In this document: positions 6,245 to 13,138 of the stretch, piece after piece | Numbering within the stretch: position 1 is the first letter of the stretch | Layout: each line of letters begins with the position of its first letter | Assembly (NCBI GenBank): GCA_027320105.1 | Contig: DAHVMA010000018.1 | Coordinates: forward strand, 1 to 23,219 | From: JAKAQB01 sp027320105 | GTDB lineage: Bacteria; Actinomycetota; Acidimicrobiia; Acidimicrobiales; Palsa-688 | Reading direction: 5' to 3' | DNA length: 23,219 nt | The notes under the pieces: model-generated | The model's database searches: none | What the model was told of the DNA's origin: nothing | The model's input: the letters and a program-made list of their open reading frames with translations, nothing else | Program-made: the position numbers and the translations under genes

Positions 6245-7167
6245 CCCGGCCCCCGACCCTCGACCTCGGCTGGGTCAACAACCCTCACGTGCTGGCGATC
6301 GGGCGGGTCCCGGCCGGCAGCCGGGTGCTCGACCTCGGCGCCGGGGTGGGCACCGTCGACGCCGTGCTGCGCCGCATGGGCTGCACGGTGCGTGCCGTCG
6401 AGATCGACCCTGTCGCTGCGGAGATCGCCCGCCGGTCCTGCAACCAGCTCGTCGTCGCCGACTTGGAGCACCTCGACCTGGTGGACACCTTCGGTGAGCA
6501 GTCCGCCGACGTGGTGCTGATGCTGGACGTGCTCGAGCACCTGACCGACCCGGCCGCGCTCCTCCGCCGCGTCCACGACGTGCTCGCCCCGACCGGGTGG
6601 GTGGTGATCTCCCTGCCACACGTCGCCCACGCGTCGGTGCGCCTGGCGCTGCTCGCCGGCCGGTTCCGCTACACCGAGAGGGGACTGCTCGATCGCGGGC
6701 ACCTCCGGTTCTTCGACGCCGAGGCCAAGGACGCCCTCCTCGCGTCGGGGGGCATGGTGCAGCTGGCGATGCAGCGCGTCGTCATGGGCCCCGAGGAGAC
6801 CGAGGTGGAGGTGCCCGACGCCGACCCCGCCCTGGTCGCCGCCCTGTCCGAGGACGCCGACGCCTTGACCTACCAGTTCCTCGTCACGGCCGTGCCTGAG
6901 GGCTCCAAGCTGGTCGGCGACCCCCCGGTCCTGCCCGCCGCCACGGCCCAGAACGTCGCGTTGGAGGCCCTGGCCCGGGCCCAGTGGGCGGAGGCGGCCC
7001 TCGCCGAGCTGGAGCCCCGCGTCGCCGCCGCCCAACGGCTGCTGCCCCAGCTCGCCACGCTCCGCATGGGGAGCCAGGGGCGACGGGAGAGCCTGCGGAT
7101 GCTGCTCGCCGCCCTGGAGGAGAACCTCGAGCGGATGCGGGCGGCGCTGCAGGACCTGAGCGTCTAG
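6241..7167 (+). CDS. Class I SAM-dependent methyltransferase
   Basis: 308 residues. Motif I is VLDLGAGVG (29-37), the acidic ribose-binding residue is Glu54 in VRAVEIDP, and the post-I region is DVVLMLDVLEHL (90-101). ISLPHVAH and DRGHLRFFDAEA (about 151-162) follow, as in Methyltransf_11/23-type sugar or lipid methyltransferases. The last 80 or so residues are Ala/Leu/Glu-rich and probably helical or coiled-coil, which may dock to the coiled-coil protein upstream. It overlaps that gene as ATGA. A role in O-methylating a glycan made by the neighbouring transferase is inferred from context. Its stop codon interlocks with the stop of gatB on the other strand (shared CTAG). Confidence 0.85.
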   Translation: MTRPPTLDLGWVNNPHVLAIGRVPAGSRVLDLGAGVGTVDAVLRRMGCTVRAVEIDPVAAEIARRSCNQLVVADLEHLDLVDTFGEQSADVVLMLDVLEHLTDPAALLRRVHDVLAPTGWVVISLPHVAHASVRLALLAGRFRYTERGLLDRGHLRFFDAEAKDALLASGGMVQLAMQRVVMGPEETEVEVPDADPALVAALSEDADALTYQFLVTAVPEGSKLVGDPPVLPAATAQNVALEALARAQWAEAALAELEPRVAAAQRLLPQLATLRMGSQGRRESLRMLLAALEENLERMRAALQDLSV

Positions 7168-8591
7168 CCGCCAGCAGCCCGGCGCGCCTGCAGGATGGCA
7201 GCCGCCGCTGCAAGGTCCGCCTTGCCGGCGGTGGCCCCCTTGAGCCGACCTAGCAACAGCCCCTGCAGCTTGTCCTCGCCGGCGACGTAGCGGGCCCAGA
7301 CGCCGGCGTTGCCGGCGATGACCTCGTCGAGGGCCGCTTCTAGGGCGACGCGGCCGAGAGCCTCGAAACCGTGGGCGGCAGCGATCCCTGCTGGGTCGCC
7401 GCCACCGGTCAGCATGTCCTTCAGCACGGTCCGGGCCTGGGCGGTGGTCAGCTCGCCGGCCGATTCCATCCGCAACAGCGTGACGAACTGCTCGGGGCCG
7501 AGGTTGGCGAGCGAGCCGATCTCCGAGGCGACCTCGTTGGCGAGCCGGCGCACCGCCAGGCCGGCGTCGGCACCGGCCGCGACCGTCGCCGTGACGAACG
7601 GCTCGAGACCGAGGCGGACGACGGTGGCGACGGCATCGGACTCCGGCGCCATGCCGGCAGCATCCGCCACGCCCCGGCGGAGCTCGGCAGGCATCGCCGG
7701 CAGGGCCGCACGGATACCGTCGACCCAGGCGGGATCCGGCTCCACCGGCACGAGGTCGGGTTCGGGGAAGTAGCGGTAGTCGAAGGCCTCCTCCTTGGAC
7801 CGCATCGAAGATGTGCGGCCCTCATCCTCGTTCCAGTGGCGGGTCTCCTGGACCACCTCGCCGCCGCCCTCCACCAGCCGCACCTGCCGGGCGGCCTCGT
7901 AGTCGATGGCCCGGCCGAGGGAGCGCAGCGAGTTCATGTTCTTGACCTCGCAACGGGTTGCGTAGGCGGTCGACCCGGCGGGGCGGACCGAGACGTTGGC
8001 ATCGACCCGCAGCGAGCCCTCCTCCATCTTGCCGTCGGATGCGCCGGCGGCCACGAGGATCGCCCGCAGCTCGTCGACGTAGGCCCGCGCCTCGTCGGCG
8101 GAGCGCAGGTCCGGACGACTGACGATCTCGACGAGGGGGACGCCGGCGCGGTTGTAGTCGACCAGGCTGTGGTCGGCATCGTGGATGCGGCCGCCGCCGC
8201 CCACGTGGGTCGTCTTGCCGGTGTCCTCCTCGAGGTGGGCCCGCTCGATGCCGACCCGCTTGCCGCCCGGCAGCTCCAGCCACCCGTCGGTGTCGATCGG
8301 GAGGTCGTACTGGCTGATCTGGTAGTCCTTGGGCATGTCCGGGTAGAAGTAGTTCTTGCGGTGGAAGATCGAGGGCCGCACCTGGCAGTGCAGGGCCAGC
8401 CCGATCCGCACCGCGTAGTCGACCGCCCGGGCGTTGAGAACCGGCAGCGAGCCGGGCAGGCCGAGGCAGACGGGGCAGACGTTGGTGTTGGGCTCCTCTC
8501 CGAAGCGGTTGGGGCAGGAGCAGAACAACTTGGTCTCGGTCCGCAGCTCCGTGTGGACCTCGAGGCCGATGACGGTCTCCCACCCGCTCAC
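7164..8591 (-). CDS. gatB: Asp/Glu-tRNA amidotransferase subunit B
   Basis: 475 residues from GTG 8591. GatB binds misacylated Glu-tRNA(Gln) or Asp-tRNA(Asn), phosphorylates the carboxylate and receives ammonia from GatA. Visible signatures are VIGLEVHTELRTETKLFCSC, a likely zinc site Cys24/Cys26/Cys39/Cys42, and DHSLVDYNRAGVPLVEIVSR. A YqeY-like helical C-terminus contains RRLANEVASEIG. The start overlaps the gatA stop as GTGA; longer readings enter gatA and are not homologous. It is the last gene of gatC-gatA-gatB. Its presence suggests that the organism makes Gln-tRNA (and perhaps Asn-tRNA) indirectly. No terminator separates it from the convergent methyltransferase gene. Confidence 0.96.
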   Translation of the reverse strand: MSGWETVIGLEVHTELRTETKLFCSCPNRFGEEPNTNVCPVCLGLPGSLPVLNARAVDYAVRIGLALHCQVRPSIFHRKNYFYPDMPKDYQISQYDLPIDTDGWLELPGGKRVGIERAHLEEDTGKTTHVGGGGRIHDADHSLVDYNRAGVPLVEIVSRPDLRSADEARAYVDELRAILVAAGASDGKMEEGSLRVDANVSVRPAGSTAYATRCEVKNMNSLRSLGRAIDYEAARQVRLVEGGGEVVQETRHWNEDEGRTSSMRSKEEAFDYRYFPEPDLVPVEPDPAWVDGIRAALPAMPAELRRGVADAAGMAPESDAVATVVRLGLEPFVTATVAAGADAGLAVRRLANEVASEIGSLANLGPEQFVTLLRMESAGELTTAQARTVLKDMLTGGGDPAGIAAAHGFEALGRVALEAALDEVIAGNAGVWARYVAGEDKLQGLLLGRLKGATAGKADLAAAAAILQARRAAGG

Positions 8592-10006
8592 CGCGACGCC
8601 TCCAAGGTGGCGGCGACCTGGAACATCACCGTCTCCCCCAGCGCCGGCGCCAGGACCTGCACGCCCAAAGGCAGGCCGCCGGCATCCACCCCGTAGGGGA
8701 CGCTCACCGCCGGGTGGCCGGCGAGGTTGGACGGCACGGTGCACACGTCGTTCAGGTACATGGTGAGCGGATCGGCGGTCTTGGCGCCGAGGGCAAAGGC
8801 GCCGCCGGGAGCAGTAGGGCCCAGCAGGGCGTCGAAACGCTCGTAGGCGGCGTCGAAGTCCTGGAGGATGCGGGTCCTCACCTTCTGGGCCTTGCCGTAG
8901 TAGGCGTCGTAGTACCCGGCTGACAGCGCGTACGTGCCGAGCATGATCCGCCGCTTGACCTCGGCCCCGAAGCCCTCCGTCCTCGTACGCACGTACATCT
9001 GCGTGATGTCGGCGCCGGGTGCCCGCAGGCCGTAGCGAACGCCGTCGTAGCGGGCGAGGTTGGAAGAGGCCTCGGCCGGGGCGATCAGGTAGTAAGCCGT
9101 CAGCCCGTACACCGCCGCCGGGACCGACACCTCGTCAACCTTGGCGCCCGCCGCCGCGAGGGCGTCCACCGCCTCCCTGGTCCGGGCGACGACCTGCGGG
9201 TCGATGCCCTCCGCTGTCGTGAGCTCGGTCACGAGCCCGACATGCAGCCCCTCCACCCCCCGCTCGAGGCCGGCTCGGGCGCTCGGCGGCGCCGAGGGAA
9301 GGGACGTCGAGTCGGCGGGGTCGTGGCCGGCGATCACGTCGAGCAGCAGGGCGGCATCGGCGACGGTGCCAGCGATGGGACCGATCTGGTCGAGCGAGCT
9401 GGCGAAGGCGATCAGGCCGTAGCGGGACACGAGGCCGTAGGTGGGCTTGGCCCCCACCACGCCGCAGAGGGCGGCGGGCTGGCGGATCGACCCACCGGTG
9501 TCCGAGCCGAGCGCCAGCGGGGCGAAGCCGGCCGACACCGCCGCAGCGCTGCCGCCGGACGAGCCGCCCGGGACCCGGGTGGGGTCGTGCGGGTTGCGGG
9601 TCGGGCCAAAGGCCGAGCTCTCCGTCGACGAGCCCATGGCGAACTCGTCGAGGTTGGTCTTGCCCACCACGACCGCGCCGGCGGCGGCCAGCCGGGACAC
9701 GACGGTGGCATCGTACGGAGGGCGCCAACCCTCGAGGATCCGGGAGGCGCACGTCGTCGGTACGCCCCTCGTGCAGAGGTTGTCCTTCAGGGCGACGGGC
9801 ACCCCGGCGAGCGGCCCGGGATCGATGCCAGCGGCGACGGCCTCGTCCACCTGGGCTGCACGCTCCAAGGCGGCGTCGGCCGTCAGGTGCAAGAAGGCGT
9901 GGATCCCGCCGTCGCGCCGGGCGATGCGTTCCAGGTGCTCCTCGACGACCTCGACGGCCGACCGCTCACCCGATCGCACGGCGCCGGCGATCTCGACCGC
10001 TGTCAC
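8588..10006 (-). CDS. gatA: Asp/Glu-tRNA amidotransferase subunit A (glutaminase)
   Basis: 472 residues from GTG 10006. It is an amidase-signature enzyme that releases ammonia from glutamine for the GatB site. The Ser-cisSer-Lys triad is readable as Lys74 (VALKDN), Ser149 (VPGGSSGGSAAAV) and Ser173 (GSDTGGSIRQPAA), in the usual order and spacing. Length is normal for GatA. The start overlaps the gatC stop as GTGA, and its own stop overlaps the gatB start in the same way, so equimolar coupled synthesis is likely. The longer open frame upstream of GTG 10006 lies within gatC and is not homologous. No damaged motif is seen. Confidence 0.97.
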   Translation of the reverse strand: MTAVEIAGAVRSGERSAVEVVEEHLERIARRDGGIHAFLHLTADAALERAAQVDEAVAAGIDPGPLAGVPVALKDNLCTRGVPTTCASRILEGWRPPYDATVVSRLAAAGAVVVGKTNLDEFAMGSSTESSAFGPTRNPHDPTRVPGGSSGGSAAAVSAGFAPLALGSDTGGSIRQPAALCGVVGAKPTYGLVSRYGLIAFASSLDQIGPIAGTVADAALLLDVIAGHDPADSTSLPSAPPSARAGLERGVEGLHVGLVTELTTAEGIDPQVVARTREAVDALAAAGAKVDEVSVPAAVYGLTAYYLIAPAEASSNLARYDGVRYGLRAPGADITQMYVRTRTEGFGAEVKRRIMLGTYALSAGYYDAYYGKAQKVRTRILQDFDAAYERFDALLGPTAPGGAFALGAKTADPLTMYLNDVCTVPSNLAGHPAVSVPYGVDAGGLPLGVQVLAPALGETVMFQVAATLEASR

Positions 10007-10305
10007 GGGGCCTCGCCGAGGATGCGCGGGACCCGGAAGCGGTCGCCCTCCACCGCCGGCGCGGCGGAGAGGGCCTCCTCCCGGGACAGGCACGGTCGCG
10101 CGACGTCCTCGCGGAGGACGTTGGCCAGCGGCAGCGGGTGCGCCGTGGGTGGGACACCCCCGAGGTCGAGCGCCTCGATGTCGGCGGCATGGTCGAGGAC
10201 CGCGGCGAGCTGACCCGTGAAGCGCCCCAGCTCCTCATCGGTCACCGCCAGGCGGGCCAGGCGGGCCACGTGGGCGACGTCGGCGGTCGTGATGCGTTGC
10301 GCCAT
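10003..10305 (-). CDS. gatC: Asp/Glu-tRNA amidotransferase subunit C
   Basis: 100 residues from ATG 10305. GatC is the belt-like subunit that wraps GatA and GatB. The family pattern is clear: ITTADVAHVARLARLAVTDE, then a helix ending ALDLGGVPPTAHPLPLANVL, then REDVARPCLSREEALSAAPA and a terminal FRVPRIL. The ATG at 10314 would add three residues. I prefer 10305 because a TACGAT box ends 7 nt before it, implying a leaderless mRNA. It is the first gene of the operon and is divergent from the SCP2-like gene. Confidence 0.96.
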   Translation of the reverse strand: MAQRITTADVAHVARLARLAVTDEELGRFTGQLAAVLDHAADIEALDLGGVPPTAHPLPLANVLREDVARPCLSREEALSAAPAVEGDRFRVPRILGEAP

Positions 10306-10312
10306 CCCGGCC

Positions 10313-10318
10313 ATCGTA
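10313..10318 (-). promoter_or_regulatory. -10 box TACGAT for gatCAB
   Basis: TACGAT fits the TANNNT -10 consensus of actinobacteria and ends 7 nt before ATG 10305. No -35 consensus is obvious. Confidence 0.45.
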
Positions 10319-10374
10319 GGCGGGTCCCCTCGTGGACCCGGCCCGATAATGCCATGGCCGGGGCTCGCCGCGGG

Positions 10375-10380
10375 TACGGT
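10375..10380 (+). promoter_or_regulatory. -10 box TACGGT for the SCP2-like gene
   Basis: TACGGT lies 12 nt before GTG 10393 and 33 nt before GTG 10414. It is the only TANNNT element close to the gene on this strand. Confidence 0.3.
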
Positions 10381-10413
10381 CGCAGCCGTCGAGTGGACCG
10401 AGGCGGTGACGGC

Positions 10414-10827
10414 GTGGCCTTTCCCTTCCTGAGCGACCAGTGGATCGGCGAGGCCCGCCGGATCGCCGCCGGCTACGAGGGCCGCCACCCCGCCCCGCCC
10501 GTCGCTGTCCGCATGAACGTCGTCATCACCGACGTGCCGTGGCCGCCGGGCCGGGTGGAGGGCCACATCGACACCGGTGGCGCCAGCGTCGACCTCGAGG
10601 TCGGGCGGCTGGAGCAGGCGGACGTCACCGTCACGATGGAGCACGCCACCGCCCGGGCGCTGCTCCTCGGGAGCGACCCCGAGGCCGCCATGCAGGCGTT
10701 CCTCACCGGCCGGATCCGCGTCGACGGCGACCTCAGCAAGCTCATGCTCACCTTCACACAGCCGAGCGCGGTGGTCGATCCCGTGGTGAGGGAGGCGTTC
10801 GGCCGGCTGCGCGAGATCACCGAGTAG
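10414..10827 (+). CDS. SCP2 sterol-carrier-like domain protein
   Basis: 137 residues from GTG 10414. It begins FPFLSDQWIGEARRIAAGYE and contains VTVTMEHATARALLLGSDPE followed by AAMQAFLTGRIRVDGDLSKLM (about residues 72-111), the closing part of an SCP2 domain. SCP2 domains bind lipids in a hydrophobic tunnel. Stand-alone actinobacterial versions are of unknown role. GTG 10393 in the same frame would add seven residues and lies nearer the possible -10 box. It is divergent from gatC and converges on the kinase gene 17 nt away. There is no partner gene to indicate a ligand. Confidence 0.8.
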   Translation: MAFPFLSDQWIGEARRIAAGYEGRHPAPPVAVRMNVVITDVPWPPGRVEGHIDTGGASVDLEVGRLEQADVTVTMEHATARALLLGSDPEAAMQAFLTGRIRVDGDLSKLMLTFTQPSAVVDPVVREAFGRLREITE

Positions 10828-10852
10828 CGCCGCCAGGCGCCGGCTCAGCCGG
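10827..10852. terminator. Paired hairpins between convergent genes
   Basis: GCGCC-GCCA-GGCGC (10827-10840) and CCGGCT-C-AGCCGG (10840-10852) fill the 17-nt gap and the kinase stop codon. They could act as a shared bidirectional terminator. Neither has a U-tract, so this is tentative. Confidence 0.3.
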
Positions 10853-13061
10853 TGACCAGCTGGACGTACGACCCGAAGCGCACCGCCTGGCCCACGCCGG
10901 GCGTGGTGCCGGTGACGTTGGCCGCCGGGTTCCCCGTCACCCCGCTCACCCCCAGGCCGAGCGCCTCCAGCTGGCTCGTGGCCACCGAGACCGACTCCCC
11001 CACGACGCTCGTCGGGATGGTGACCAGGTGGGGCCCCTTCGAGACCTCGACGGTGATCGGTGACCCGTACACCACCGGGCGGCCCGGCGGGGGGCTGGTC
11101 GTCACGACGAGCCCGGGGTCGACCAGGTCGCTGTAGACGAGCTGCTCCGAAGGTTGCAGGTGCGCGGCCTGCAGCACCGCCGCCGCCGCCGAATAGCTCT
11201 CGACCGCCGCAGCCCGCAACAGCGGCACCGTGACGATGGGCTTGCCCTTCGAGACCACCAGCTCGACCGGTGTGCCCGGGAGGGCATCGCCGGTGGCAGG
11301 GCGGCTCGAGATGACCCAACCTGCGGGCACGTCGATGCTGGCCTGCCTGGTCACCTGCCCGACCCGCAGGTGGGCGGCGCTGATCACCCGCCGGGCGTCC
11401 GCGAGAGCGAGGTGGTCGAGGGGCGGGACGGGCACCGGTGCTGGTCCGCTCGAGAGCGTCACGGCGACGGTGCCGCCCCTCTGCACCTTCCCCGTGAGGG
11501 GCACCTGGCTGACGACGGCCCCGCGGCGCACCGCCCCGTCGTAGGAGCTCCCGGCCACGACGAGGCGGAGGTGCCGGGCGCGCAGGGCGGCGGCGGCCTG
11601 CCTCGCGGTCTCGCCGCGGAGGGATGGCACGGGGACGGGCGGCGGCGTTCGGGTCAGAGCCCAAGCGGCGCCTCCACCACCGGCAGCCACGAGCAGCACT
11701 CCCACAGCGGTGAGGGCGAGAAGACGGCGAGGGTGGGAAGCTGCCCCTGAACCCGACTCGCCCGAGCGGGGTAGCTGCGGTTGCTCGCGTTCCTCCCACT
11801 GCTCCCACTGCTCCCAGTCGACGGGAGGAGCCTTGGGGCGGCCGCCGGCGGCAGAGGGGATGGCGGGGCCGGCGAGTGCCGCTGCGGTGGCGGTGGCGGT
11901 GGCGGGGGCGGGGGCGGCAGCAGCGACGGCCACGTCGACCGCATCGACATCGACCGCACCGACATCGACCGCATCGACATCGACCGCATCGACATCGACC
12001 GCATCGACATCGACCGCATCGACATCGACCGCACCGACATCGACCCCAGTGGCGCCGGGCGGCCGAGGCTCATCGCCGGCGGGGGCACGCTGAGCGGGAC
12101 TCGTTGCCGGGTCCATCAGCACCGATCCCGGCCCCGCCCGGCGAGTGGCGCGGCCGCCAGCGCCTCCACCGGTACGACCGGCGATGGACGTCGGGTCCGG
12201 GTCCACCTCCAGCCTTCCGTCGAGCAGCGGGGGGGCGAGCGGCAGCGGTGCCGGTGCCGGCAGCGCCTCTCCGACCCGGCGCAGGTCGGCGGCGAAGCGG
12301 GCCGAATCGGGACGGTCGGCGGGCTGGGGGGCGGCGGCGGCGGCGAGCGCCCTCCCGAGCGCACCGAGGCTGGCGGGCAACTCGAGCTCGCGGCCGATGC
12401 GAGCCATCAACGTGCCGAGGGTCGTATCCGTGGCGAACGGGACGACGCCGGTCGTGGCCTCCGCCAGCACGAGGGCGAGCGCGTACACGTCCGCCCGGTC
12501 GTCCAGGATCCTTCCCTGCACCTGCTCGGGAGAGGCATAGCGGGCGGTCCCGACGATGGCGCCGGCGGGCTCCGTCCACGTGGCCTCGGCGAGGGCCCGG
12601 GCGAGACCGAAGTCGGCGACGCTGACCCTGCCCTCGTCGTCGAAGAGAAGGTTGGCCGGCTTGATGTCGCGGTGAACGAGCCCTCGCCGGTGAGCATGGT
12701 CGAGCGCCGATGCAGCCTGCGCGCCGACCTGGGCGGCCTGGGCAGGGGTGAGCAGGCTGCCCTGGTCGAGCAGGCTCCGCAGGCTCCCGCCCTCCAGCAG
12801 CTCGGTGACGAGATAGGGGCTCTCGCCTTCCTCGCCCCAGTCGTAGATCCGCAGGATGTGCGGGTGGCGGAGGGCAGCCACGACACGGGCCTCGGCTTGG
12901 AACCTCCGAAGGAATGCCTCGTCGCCGGCGAGCCCCGGGTGGAGCACCTTGACGGCCACGCGGCGGCGCAGCACGACATCCTCGGCGACGTAGACATGCG
13001 CGCTCGCGCCTGTGCCGAGCGGGCGGGAGAGGCGGTAGCGGTTTCCGAGGACACGCCCCAC
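10845..13061 (-). CDS. PASTA-domain Ser/Thr protein kinase (PknB-like)
   Basis: 738 residues from GTG 13061. The kinase domain occupies about 1-265: Gly loop LGTGASAHVYV, ATP-binding Lys38 (VAVKVL), HRDIKPANLLF with Asp132 and Asn137, DFG at 150-152, and GTARYASPEQ in the activation segment. A low-complexity linker holds a tandem VDVDA repeat (about 340-377) and a WEQWEQWEE stretch (416-424). One membrane helix (about 447-469) leads to four extracytoplasmic PASTA domains (about 474-540, 541-606, 607-676, 677-738). PASTA kinases sense muropeptides or lipid II and regulate wall synthesis and division. The usual division neighbours (pbpA, rodA, FHA genes) are absent, so this is probably a stand-alone paralogue. 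Confidence 0.93.
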   Translation of the reverse strand: MGRVLGNRYRLSRPLGTGASAHVYVAEDVVLRRRVAVKVLHPGLAGDEAFLRRFQAEARVVAALRHPHILRIYDWGEEGESPYLVTELLEGGSLRSLLDQGSLLTPAQAAQVGAQAASALDHAHRRGLVHRDIKPANLLFDDEGRVSVADFGLARALAEATWTEPAGAIVGTARYASPEQVQGRILDDRADVYALALVLAEATTGVVPFATDTTLGTLMARIGRELELPASLGALGRALAAAAAPQPADRPDSARFAADLRRVGEALPAPAPLPLAPPLLDGRLEVDPDPTSIAGRTGGGAGGRATRRAGPGSVLMDPATSPAQRAPAGDEPRPPGATGVDVGAVDVDAVDVDAVDVDAVDVDAVDVGAVDVDAVDVAVAAAAPAPATATATAAALAGPAIPSAAGGRPKAPPVDWEQWEQWEEREQPQLPRSGESGSGAASHPRRLLALTAVGVLLVAAGGGGAAWALTRTPPPVPVPSLRGETARQAAAALRARHLRLVVAGSSYDGAVRRGAVVSQVPLTGKVQRGGTVAVTLSSGPAPVPVPPLDHLALADARRVISAAHLRVGQVTRQASIDVPAGWVISSRPATGDALPGTPVELVVSKGKPIVTVPLLRAAAVESYSAAAAVLQAAHLQPSEQLVYSDLVDPGLVVTTSPPPGRPVVYGSPITVEVSKGPHLVTIPTSVVGESVSVATSQLEALGLGVSGVTGNPAANVTGTTPGVGQAVRFGSYVQLVTG
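11790..11816 (-). repeat. Trp-rich 9-bp repeat in the kinase juxtamembrane region
   Basis: Three near-identical 9-bp units encode WEQ-WEQ-WEE about 23 residues before the membrane helix. It is in frame and low-complexity. Confidence 0.6.
11941..12045 (-). repeat. 15-bp in-frame minisatellite, seven units
   Basis: Seven consecutive copies of a 15-mer (plus strand GCATCGACATCGACC) lie here. Units 2 and 7 share a T-to-C change (GCACCGACATCGACC); the rest are identical. On the coding strand each unit encodes five residues, mostly VDVDA, giving an acidic linker in the kinase. Because the unit is a multiple of three, copy-number change would alter linker length without breaking the frame. It is not a CRISPR array, as there are no spacers. 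Confidence 0.95.
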
Positions 13062-13094
13062 CGAGTCGGCGATGCGCGGGGACCCGATGGCGAG

Positions 13095-13100
13095 ACGCTA
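13095..13100 (-). promoter_or_regulatory. -10 box TAGCGT upstream of the kinase gene
   Basis: TAGCGT, identical to the boxes before ligA and gntR, ends 33 nt before GTG 13061. The predicted leader would be about 27 nt, without an evident Shine-Dalgarno sequence. Confidence 0.3.
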
Positions 13101-13138
13101 CTGACAGGACCCGCCGAAGTGGGGTATGGGGGATCTCC

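Noticed and set aside
10306..11808. 500-codon minus-strand extension upstream of gatC
   Set aside because: It crosses the SCP2-like gene and part of the kinase gene in another frame. GatC homology begins exactly at 10305.
11941..12045. CRISPR-like regular repeats
   Set aside because: The 15-bp units are contiguous without spacers, and they encode a regular peptide within the kinase frame.
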